12,836 bases of DNA from Methanosarcina sp. GTDB lineage: Archaea; Halobacteriota; Methanosarcinia; Methanosarcinales; Methanosarcinaceae. The position numbers and the translations under genes are program-made. Location: NCBI GenBank assembly GCA_017883485.1, contig JADGNM010000028.1, positions 1 through 12,836 on the forward strand. The letters run 5' to 3'. Under the pieces are notes generated by a model. It worked only from the letters and a program-made list of their open reading frames with translations. It was not told where the DNA came from and did not search any database. Position 1 is the first letter of the stretch. The number at the start of each line of letters is the position of its first letter. Shown piece by piece: positions 6,271 to 12,836 of this stretch.

Positions 6271-6348
6271 AAAAAAGTATTGGATAAAAAGGTATGGATG
6301 GAAAAGCTATGAATAGAGAATTTGGACCCATGGAGGTTTAGCCATGGG
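6271..6348 (-). terminator. Probable prf1 terminator: hairpin and T-tracts
   Basis: Downstream of the prf1 stop on the minus strand lie a 7-bp stem, CCCATGG/CCATGGG (6342-6348 with 6327-6333, 8-nt loop), then T5 (6290-6286) and T6 (6276-6271). The stem sits within a direct repeat of GAATTTRGACCC (6318-6329 and 6348-6359). Oligo-T tracts are the key element in archaea. Confidence 0.45.
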
Positions 6349-6369
6349 AATTTAGACCCCTGAAAGAAA

Positions 6370-7617
6370 TTACACCCCGGTGTTGTACCTGAGAATTGCA
6401 GCCATGCCCCCGAATGCATTCATGAGCTGGGAACCTTCGTCAAAGTCCGTGGACACGAAAACAACCTTTGCATTGCTTTTGTCAGCAAGCGCTGAGAATT
6501 CATCAACAATATCAGTTACATCAGTTACATCAAGGGAAGAACCGCACTTTGGGCAGTTTCCTGCCGTAGGAGCAGATTCACCTGGCTTCCAGCGCCTTGT
6601 CCATTTATTCTCGTATCCGCAGACGCTGCATTTTGTGGTCACTCTTTCAGCCCGCAGGTCTTCGGAGAGCAAAAGCATTTCCACGGCATTAATCTCAAGG
6701 TTAGCCCTGACCTGGGCTTCCCCATAGGCTACTTTGCCTGAATCTGAAATCAGCTCTTTGAAGAAGGCCTTGACAGCATTCTTCTGCCCCATGAGCTCAA
6801 GGTCCTGGAGCTTATCTCCTGCAGCATTCAAGAGTTCGGAAAGCCCGGATTCATCTGTGTAGGATATGTCAAAGAGCCCAAGAATTTTTTTCTGAAGCTC
6901 ATGATGCAGAAACTCACCTGCGTAGAACTCTTCTTTTGTCGGAGAAGGCCCACCTATCAGGATGCCTTTGAGATCCTTGTGGTCAATGGCAAGGAATATT
7001 TCACTTGAGGCATCCCCTATTCTTTTGTAAAAATCATGGATGGCAATGAGCCTGAGCTGCTGGAAACGGTGGGCACTCTGCCCTCCTTTCCTCTGTTTCC
7101 CCGGAACCGTAGAAGTCAGGTGGCGGAAAGCCTGAATTCTTTTCCCGACAAGCAACCCTACAGTGGCTTCCCTTCGGTCCAGTACCAGAAGCCCGAAGGT
7201 ATTCTTGTCCTTGAGCATATCTTCGAGAGGCTCGAGGTGGAAAGTTGAATCGCAGTGATATTTGTAAACTGTAATAGGTTCAGGAGGAACAATAACCTCG
7301 CTTTCCATGCTTGTCTTGTTGGCTCCAATATCCACGGCCCCGGTAAAGTAGACTATCCCGTTCTCTGGTACTTTGTTCAGGTATCTTAGTCTCGACAAAA
7401 GAGACTCGATTGCTCCCTGTACATTCGTCCTGGTTAGTTTGGACTTAATGTTTGCAGCCTGTCCATGCTCTTCTTTCAACTGGTTCGTAACGTCGAAAAT
7501 CTGCTTGTCAGGGGGGATATAAAGGGAGATTAGCTCAGTGCCTCTTCCCTTTTCATCCCTGAGACTTTCAAGCTTCTTCTTAAATTCATACTTTTCGTGT
7601 GCTGATTGTTCAGTCAT
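6370..7617 (-). CDS. prf1: Peptide chain release factor aRF1
   Basis: This is the archaeal/eukaryotic-type class I release factor, which recognises stop codons in the ribosomal A site and hydrolyses peptidyl-tRNA. The 415-residue length is typical. Domain 1 carries the stop-decoding motifs NIKS (56-59) and YxCxxxF (Tyr120, Cys122, Phe126). Domain 2 has GGQ (178-180) in PGKQRKGGQSAHRF. Domain 3 holds a minidomain with Cys330-x-x-Cys333 and Cys355-x-x-Cys358, a likely zinc site kept in archaeal proteins. The ATG at 7617 is the natural start (MTEQSAHEKYEFKKKLESL), with a weak GGGGAAA upstream. In Methanosarcina this factor competes with pyrrolysyl-tRNA at UAG codons, which bears on the amber codon in the surface-protein gene of this window. 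argS follows on the same strand. Confidence 0.97.
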   Translation of the reverse strand: MTEQSAHEKYEFKKKLESLRDEKGRGTELISLYIPPDKQIFDVTNQLKEEHGQAANIKSKLTRTNVQGAIESLLSRLRYLNKVPENGIVYFTGAVDIGANKTSMESEVIVPPEPITVYKYHCDSTFHLEPLEDMLKDKNTFGLLVLDRREATVGLLVGKRIQAFRHLTSTVPGKQRKGGQSAHRFQQLRLIAIHDFYKRIGDASSEIFLAIDHKDLKGILIGGPSPTKEEFYAGEFLHHELQKKILGLFDISYTDESGLSELLNAAGDKLQDLELMGQKNAVKAFFKELISDSGKVAYGEAQVRANLEINAVEMLLLSEDLRAERVTTKCSVCGYENKWTRRWKPGESAPTAGNCPKCGSSLDVTDVTDIVDEFSALADKSNAKVVFVSTDFDEGSQLMNAFGGMAAILRYNTGV

Positions 7618-8209
7618 TTCAAAATTTCCCCAAAAGAAAGTAGTAAAATTCTGGTATTTCCTGTAAATGTAATTTGTAAATGAAATTGCTTAAGATTACA
7701 GTATTTAAGAGATTGTTTGAGATTCTCAATCCAATATCGTAGTGATTTTAGTTATTTAGTTTACAATTCGTTTAGCATTTCGGTTACTGGACAAAAATGA
7801 ACTGAAAATTTCATAAGAAAAAATCAGGCAGCAAATTGTCTCAACCGAAATCGAATGTAAAAATCGCTTAGAACACGAAAAACCTGAAGTAAATACGCAC
7901 GCCAGAGAAGTGGACACTCCCAGGGTTTTGGAAAAAGCCAGTTCTTATATGCTATGCGTAAACCTGTTCGGTTTCGTATTCTGTTGATGCACTAAGTGTG
8001 AGACATAATTTTACTCAAATGTGTCTAATAGCTTAAAATTGGATTAATCCCTTTGGGATCATATCTTAAATGAAACATTAGTTTATATTTGTTTCTATCA
8101 ATCGACTTATTTTATATATTAATGTAATATAAAAATCTTACTGTACATAAATTTGATTAAAAATTATTTGTGATCCAGGAAGGCATGAGAAATAAGAAAA
8201 GAAAGAGTA
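7618..8209. other. Gene-free stretch upstream of prf1
   Basis: No coding frame is supported. A possible minus-strand TATA box, CTTAAATAC (7709-7701), could serve prf1 with a leader of about 60 nt. An imperfect inverted repeat brackets 7761-7862: TTTCGGTT next to TTACAATTCG on the left, AACCGAAA next to CGAATGTAA on the right, the perfect part being ATTTCGGTT (7777-7785) with AACCGAAAT (7843-7851). A 10-bp palindrome, GGATTAATCC, is at 8041-8050, overlapping a small ATCCC/GGGAT hairpin. The rest is AT-rich and featureless to me. Confidence 0.45.
7701..7709 (-). promoter_or_regulatory. Possible prf1 TATA box
   Basis: CTTAAATAC on the minus strand resembles the archaeal TTTAWATA box and lies 84 nt before the prf1 ATG. 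The call is by pattern alone. Confidence 0.3.
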
Positions 8210-8330
8210 AAAGAGGAGCATAACCCTCGGTGATATTGCTGGTGAATTTGCAGCAGGAAGTACTGGTGGTTGCAACTGAGTAAACATAAACTGACTTGCG
8301 ACTGAGTAAATATAAACTGACCACAGGAAC
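8210..8330 (-). pseudogene. Decayed fragment of the surface-protein gene (propeller-PKD junction)
   Basis: Plus-strand 8210-8234 is identical over 25 nt to 10783-10807 inside the surface-protein gene, and similarity continues to about 8272 (gene position about 10845). On the minus strand it encodes the linker PPVLPAAN and, after a one-base frame change, NITEGYAPL, matching the start of the first PKD domain of the intact gene. The adjoining GQFI linker is duplicated in tandem (ACTGAGTAAAYATAAACTGAC at 8275-8295 and 8301-8321). Similarity stops abruptly on both sides. This is a partial copy left by recombination among repeat-protein genes. Confidence 0.7.
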
Positions 8331-8479
8331 ACTGTAATACTTCCTGCAGCACAGTTGAAAAAAGAGCCAAATTTTTGATGAAAAAGAACCTCTTAAAGGA
8401 GTTCATTTTCATCTGAGATTCTTAAAGCTTTTCCAATTTAAGACATTTTTTTGCCAGTGACTGACATTCCTTGATGCTT

Positions 8480-8671
8480 TTATGATGCTGCAGACGCCGA
8501 GAAGCCAGCAACAGGGGCGTTCAAAGAGTTTGCAACGCTTATATAGCCGTATTTTGTTACTGCATTACTGCCAGCAGCATTACTTACTGTCAAGGAAACA
8601 GTATATTGTCCTACTTTACTGTATGTATGCATGGGATTCTGCTCGGTTGAATTGGTTCCATCTCCAAAATA
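8480..8671 (-). other. In-frame continuation of the surface protein past the UAG codon
   Basis: Read through the TAG at 8674-8672, the frame continues for 63 residues to TAA at 8482-8480. It begins YFGDGTNSTEQNPMHTY and contains GQYTVSLTVSNAAGSNAV, exactly completing the fourth PKD domain, then starts a fifth (APVAGFSASAAS) and stops. The preserved frame and domain show this was coding until recently, or still is by UAG read-through. Confidence 0.75.
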
Positions 8672-11600
8672 CTATTTCCATGAAGTAGGCGAGCCTGTAC
8701 TCATGTCATTAAAACTGACATTCAAAGGTGCTTTTCCTAACGTTGTGGATGCCGAAAATGCAGCAACAGGGGCTTCCAGAGAATTTATGACACTTACATA
8801 ACTGTATTTTGTTACCGCATTACTGCCAGCCTCATTACTTACTGTTAAGGTAACAGTATATTGCCCTACTTTATCGTATGTATGCATCGGGCTCTGCTCG
8901 GATGAAATACTTCCATCTCCAAAACTCCATTTCCATGATGTTACATTTTCAGATCTGTCTGTAAATTTCACGGAAAGGGGGACATAGCCACCAATAACAT
9001 TATCTTCAGGCTTTGCAACCATTATATAGCTGTTTTTTGCCACAGTGCTACTTCCAGCCGAATTATTTACCGTCAAGGTAATGGTATAGTTTCCTGCCGC
9101 AGAATAAGTATGCACTGGATTTTGGTCAGCTGAATTAGTTCCGTCTCCAAAGTCCCATTTCCATGATGTTGCATTTTCAGATAGGTCTGTAAATTGAACA
9201 GAGAGAGGAGTTCTGCCCATGGTAACATTGCTGCTGAAGTTTGCAACAGGAAGTGGGGGTTCTGAGATGTAACCAATAAACTGCCCGAAGGCATAAGGAT
9301 TATTTCCCACCTCCACTATGTCAGTAACCTCGTTTGTTGCAGTGTCAATTACAGAGACAGTGTTGCTACCCATGTTCGCAACATATACTTTTTTTCCATC
9401 CGGGGTGACTGAAACTCCCTCCGGCGAAGTTCCTACAGGCACTGTGGCTGTAATAGTATTTGTTGCTGTGTCAATCACAGAGACTGTATTGCTGCCTTCG
9501 TTCGTCACATAAACTTTTGTTCCTGTTGGGTTGATTGAAACTTCTTTAGGACTGGATCCTACAGGCACTGTGGTTATAACAGTGTTTGTTGCGATGTCAA
9601 TTACAGAGATAGAGTTGCTGTTTAGGTTCACCACATATACCTTTGTTCCCTCTGGGTTGATTGCAACTCCACAAGGATTGTTTCCTACATTAATCGTGGC
9701 TATAACAGCATTTGTAGCTGTGTCAATTACTGAGATTGTGTCAATTGCAGAGACGCCACTCCAGTCTGCGTTTGCCACATATACCTTTGTTCCATCCGGT
9801 GTGACTTCAATTCCAAATGGCCAGCTTCCTACATCAATGGTGTCTATAACATTTTTTGTAGCTGTGTCAATCACAGAGACAGTATTGCTGCCACGGTTCG
9901 TTACATACGCCTTTGTTCCTGTCGGGTTGAATGCAACTCCCCATGGATAGCTTCCAACAGGCACAGTGGTTGTAACAGTCTTTGTGGTTGTGTTTATTAC
10001 AGAGACTGTTTCTTCGTGATGATTCGTTACAAATACACTTTTTCCATCTGGACTGACTGCAACTCCATGAGGACCGGCTCCTACAGGCACCGTGGCTGTA
10101 ACAGTGTTTGTGGTTGTGTCAATTACAGAGACAGTATCGCTGTTTAGGTTTGGTATATATGCAAATTGTTTCCCACTGACAATTGTATTCTTTACTTCGT
10201 ACTCTACTATATAACCACCTAGCAGGGTATTATGAGAATTATCGTTCCAATATTCATTGCCATGAAAATGAAGTGACTCTTCTACTCCATCATAGTTATT
10301 AGGCTCTCCACTATTCCAATTGGTATAAACCCACGGTTCACCAGTTATCCATTGCCAGCCGCCATCGGGCTCTGCACTAGCATTTGGTTGGAAGCCACCT
10401 AACCAATGATCAGATGAACCAAGATTGTTAACAATGAAGTCATTTTCATCCTGAGAAGTGATCGTAGCCAGATGTCCATTCATACCTGAATAGGATAAAG
10501 ATTGAGCTTCATTTTTCGCGTCTTCCCAAGAAATGCCTCCCGTCACATTTTTCACTTCATAGTAGTGACCATTTCCAGAATAGTAAATTGGTGCAACAGC
10601 CTGAACTAGTATCGTAGCAGATTTCGAATTAATACCATTTGCATTGCTTACTGTTAGAGTAACGGTATAGGTTCCTGCCACAGTGTAAGTATGCATGGGA
10701 TTCTGCTCGGTTGAAGTATCTCCGTCTCCAAAGTCCCAGCTCCATCCAGTTGCGCTTTTAGAGAGATCTGTAAACTGCACGGAAAGAGGAGCATAACCCT
10801 CGGTGATGTCACTATTGAAATTTGCAACAGGAAGTAATGGTGGTTGTGCCGGAGGAGTACATATAAACTGTCCAAAAGCAGAAGGAACATTTCCTACCTT
10901 CGCCGTGTCTGTAACAGTGTTTGTTGCCGTGTCAATTATAGATACAGTATCGCTATTCCAGTTCGCGACATATACTTTATTTCCGTCTGGGGTGACTGAA
11001 ACTCCAAGAGGATTTCCATCTACTTTCACCGTGGCTTCAACCTTGTTAGTGGCTGTGTCAATTACAGAGACATTGCTGCTTAGCCAGTTAGTTACATATA
11101 CTTTTGTTCCTGCTGGGTTGATTGCTACTCCTTCAGGCCAAGCTCCTACATCTACCGTTGCTATGATAGTGTTTGTGGCTGTTTCAATTACAGAGACTGT
11201 ATCATAGTCATAGTAGCCTCCAAAGTTAGTCACGTAGACTCTTGTTCCATCTGGAGTAACTGCAACACCTTCAGGCTGACCTTCATGTATATTGTTTCCT
11301 AAGTTTACCGAGGCTGTAACAGTGTCTGTTACTGTGTCAATTATAGAGACAGTGTTGCTGCCTGTGTTCGCCACATATACCTTTATTCCATCCGGGTTGA
11401 CTGAAATTCCACGAGGATTGTTTCCGACAGGCACCGTGGCTTTAACAGTGTTTGTTGCCGTGTCAATTACAGAAACGGTGTTGTCGTCTAGGTTCGTCAC
11501 ATATACCTTCGTTCCATCAGGGGTAATTGCAATTCCATAAGGCCAATTACCTACATTCATATTAGCTGTTACACTGTTTGTGGATGTATCAATCGCAGAA

Positions 11601-12727
11601 ACAGTATTGCTTTTCGAGTTTGCCACATATACTTTTTTTCCATCGGAGCTGACTGTAACTCCTGTAGGCCATGCTTGTATGTTTTTGGGTACAGTTACCG
11701 TAGCTGTAATTTGGTTGGTTTCTGTGTCAATCACGGATACAGTATCGCTGCCGGCGTTTGTGATATATGCGTATGATCTTTGAGTAAGTACTGGTGAAAC
11801 TATAAACTGTCCTACGGACATACTCATAGACCCTATATTCACAGTGGCTACAACCCTGTTTGTTGCTGTATCAATTATAGAAGCAGTGCTGTCTCCACTG
11901 TTCGCCACATATACCCTTGTTCCATCAGGGGTGACTGAAACTCCATAAGGACTACTTCCTACATTCACAGTGGCTGTAACAGTGTTTGTTGCCGTATCAA
12001 TTACAGAGACAGTGTTGTAGTCGGAGTTCGCCACATAAGCTTTTGTTCCCGCCGGGTTAACTGCAACTCCAATAGGACCAGATCCTACATTCACCGTGGC
12101 TGTAACAGTATCTGTAGATGTGTCAATTACGGAGATATTGTTGCTATCAATGTTCGCTACATATACCTTTGTTCCATCAGGGGTGACTGCAATCCCCCAA
12201 GGTTTGCTTCCTACATTCACCGTGGCTGTAACAGTATTTTTAGATGTGTTAATTACGGAAACAGTCCCTTCAGCGTAGTTTGCCACATATGCCTTTGTTC
12301 CATCTGGGGTGACTGAAACGCCGGAAGGCTTATTTCCTACATTCACCGTGCCTGTAACAGTAATATTAGCATTATCAATTACAGAAACCGTATTACTGCC
12401 CAAGTTCGTAATATATACCTTTGTTCCTGCCTTATTGACTGCAGCGCCGAAAGGAGTGTATCCTACATTCACTTTGGCTGTAACAGTGTTTGTAGATGTG
12501 TCAATTACAGATACGCTGGCATCACGACCATTTGCTACATATACTTTTTTTTCATCAGGGGTAACTGCAACTCCACGAGGCTCTCCTCCTACATTCACTG
12601 TAGCCACAGCAGTATTATTTGCAGTATCAATTACAGTAACCGTATTACTGCCGTAATTTGTGATGTATGCATATGGTCCAGTGGGCGAAGAATTTTGCTC
12701 ACTTGCTGCCAGAGCAGTAGACGCCAT
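8672..12727 (-). CDS. Giant YVTN beta-propeller / PKD / C-type lectin surface protein
   Basis: This 1351-residue product is built of three seven-bladed YVTN propellers (about residues 18-303, 319-620 and 854-1148; 42-residue blades with VYVAN and NTVSVIDTATN motifs). It also has a PKD domain (632-710, WDFGDG), a C-type lectin domain (715-846), and PKD domains two to four (about 1159-1238, 1243-1315, 1319 on). The lectin domain has WLGG (775-778) and the EPN (808-810), Glu816 and WND (827-829) calcium-site residues. Such proteins are exported and form cell-surface or matrix adhesins in Methanosarcina. The ATG at 12727 is the first possible start, but no ribosome site precedes it and a TGA lies 12 nt upstream. 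The residues FLII-MASTALAAS look like the tail of a signal peptide whose beginning is missing. The frame ends at UAG in place of a conserved Trp. No C-terminal membrane anchor is seen. The gene may be decaying, or be expressed via read-through and an unseen start. Confidence 0.9.
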   Translation of the reverse strand: MASTALAASEQNSSPTGPYAYITNYGSNTVTVIDTANNTAVATVNVGGEPRGVAVTPDEKKVYVANGRDASVSVIDTSTNTVTAKVNVGYTPFGAAVNKAGTKVYITNLGSNTVSVIDNANITVTGTVNVGNKPSGVSVTPDGTKAYVANYAEGTVSVINTSKNTVTATVNVGSKPWGIAVTPDGTKVYVANIDSNNISVIDTSTDTVTATVNVGSGPIGVAVNPAGTKAYVANSDYNTVSVIDTATNTVTATVNVGSSPYGVSVTPDGTRVYVANSGDSTASIIDTATNRVVATVNIGSMSMSVGQFIVSPVLTQRSYAYITNAGSDTVSVIDTETNQITATVTVPKNIQAWPTGVTVSSDGKKVYVANSKSNTVSAIDTSTNSVTANMNVGNWPYGIAITPDGTKVYVTNLDDNTVSVIDTATNTVKATVPVGNNPRGISVNPDGIKVYVANTGSNTVSIIDTVTDTVTASVNLGNNIHEGQPEGVAVTPDGTRVYVTNFGGYYDYDTVSVIETATNTIIATVDVGAWPEGVAINPAGTKVYVTNWLSSNVSVIDTATNKVEATVKVDGNPLGVSVTPDGNKVYVANWNSDTVSIIDTATNTVTDTAKVGNVPSAFGQFICTPPAQPPLLPVANFNSDITEGYAPLSVQFTDLSKSATGWSWDFGDGDTSTEQNPMHTYTVAGTYTVTLTVSNANGINSKSATILVQAVAPIYYSGNGHYYEVKNVTGGISWEDAKNEAQSLSYSGMNGHLATITSQDENDFIVNNLGSSDHWLGGFQPNASAEPDGGWQWITGEPWVYTNWNSGEPNNYDGVEESLHFHGNEYWNDNSHNTLLGGYIVEYEVKNTIVSGKQFAYIPNLNSDTVSVIDTTTNTVTATVPVGAGPHGVAVSPDGKSVFVTNHHEETVSVINTTTKTVTTTVPVGSYPWGVAFNPTGTKAYVTNRGSNTVSVIDTATKNVIDTIDVGSWPFGIEVTPDGTKVYVANADWSGVSAIDTISVIDTATNAVIATINVGNNPCGVAINPEGTKVYVVNLNSNSISVIDIATNTVITTVPVGSSPKEVSINPTGTKVYVTNEGSNTVSVIDTATNTITATVPVGTSPEGVSVTPDGKKVYVANMGSNTVSVIDTATNEVTDIVEVGNNPYAFGQFIGYISEPPLPVANFSSNVTMGRTPLSVQFTDLSENATSWKWDFGDGTNSADQNPVHTYSAAGNYTITLTVNNSAGSSTVAKNSYIMVAKPEDNVIGGYVPLSVKFTDRSENVTSWKWSFGDGSISSEQSPMHTYDKVGQYTVTLTVSNEAGSNAVTKYSYVSVINSLEAPVAAFSASTTLGKAPLNVSFNDMSTGSPTSWK

Positions 12728-12836
12728 GATAATTAAAAATCAAATTGCGGGCGGCCACCCCAACCTAAACAGGCTGTCCGACAATTACTATCAGTAATAT
12801 TTGAATTCCTTCTTTTTCGATTTAAAGGCTCCAGAC
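12728..12836. other. Disrupted 5' end of the surface-protein gene
   Basis: On the minus strand this holds an AAATCGAAAAAGAAGGAATT stretch, three consecutive in-frame stops (TGA TAG TAA), then a GC-rich block (12744-12787) bounded by AATTG and CAATT, and finally TGA at 12742-12740 just before FLII-ATG. In the frame of the gene the upstream part reads KSKKKEFK, like a signal-peptide n-region, but stops intervene. The GC-rich block differs from its surroundings and may be inserted sequence or an insertion-sequence end. The window ends here. Confidence 0.4.

Noticed and set aside
6231..6419. Minus-strand 62-residue frame overlapping the prf1 end
   Set aside because: It covers the prf1 terminator region and short GAATTTRGACCC repeats, with composition unlike a protein.
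8138..8412. Minus-strand frames of 64 and 82 residues in the gap after the surface gene
   Set aside because: They read the decayed surface-gene fragment in mixed frames, and the hydrophobic start is not followed by any coherent domain.
9318..12656. Many plus-strand open frames opposite the surface-protein gene with repeats such as FVAVSITETV
   Set aside because: They are mirror images of the 42-residue YVTN repeats on the minus strand, with no ribosome sites. Their repetitiveness is inherited from the real gene.
8672..12727. Regular repeats considered as a CRISPR array
   Set aside because: The repeat period is about 126 nt, varies in sequence and codes for propeller blades in one frame. There are no short identical repeats with unique spacers and no cas genes.

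Overview
The window looks like chromosomal DNA of a methanogenic archaeon, most likely Methanosarcina or a close relative. The evidence is an archaeal/eukaryotic-type class I release factor (aRF1) with NIKS and GGQ motifs, an archaeal-style arginyl-tRNA synthetase, a giant YVTN beta-propeller/PKD surface protein of the kind Methanosarcina carries in many copies, and GGTGAT-type Shine-Dalgarno sites. The genus call rests on recalled family knowledge, not on a search.

Layout. (1) 1-1569: the C-terminal part of a type III restriction (Res) helicase-nuclease in AT-rich DNA, closed upstream by an in-frame stop at 1-3, so it is probably a broken restriction gene. (2) 1570-4433: an accessory patch. 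It holds two divergent small membrane-protein genes (40 and 66 aa) around a 24-bp imperfect inverted repeat, a 189-aa catalytic-domain-only tyrosine recombinase followed 6 nt later by a 47-aa four-cysteine protein, and a minus-strand toxin-antitoxin pair whose antitoxin is intact and whose RelE/ParE-like toxin has a one-base frameshift. Two related three-arm sites lie here, one just before the recombinase and one orphan 1.7 kb away. They share architecture and flanks but not arm sequence. (3) 4434-7617, minus strand: the housekeeping genes argS and prf1, separated by a terminator-like gap. (4) 7618-8671: about 1 kb without an intact gene, holding an inverted repeat, a decayed copy of a piece of the surface-protein gene, and the tail of that gene beyond an amber codon. 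(5) 8672-12727, minus strand: a 1351-residue surface protein with three seven-bladed YVTN propellers, four PKD domains and one C-type lectin domain.

How it fits together. argS and prf1 are core translation genes. Region 2 is a turnover zone of mobile and defence debris inserted beside them. The surface-protein gene is a repeat-rich adhesin-type locus in apparent decay or flux: its signal peptide is cut short at the N terminus, a UAG replaces a conserved tryptophan codon in the fourth PKD domain, and a partial duplicate lies downstream. Because Methanosarcina decodes UAG as pyrrolysine, the amber codon may be read through rather than terminate.

Most notable observations: the paired three-arm sites with diverged arms; the amber codon at a conserved PKD tryptophan; the cysteine-free archaeal C-type lectin domain with the complete mannose-type calcium-ligand set at exact spacing; and the disarmed toxin beside an intact antitoxin.
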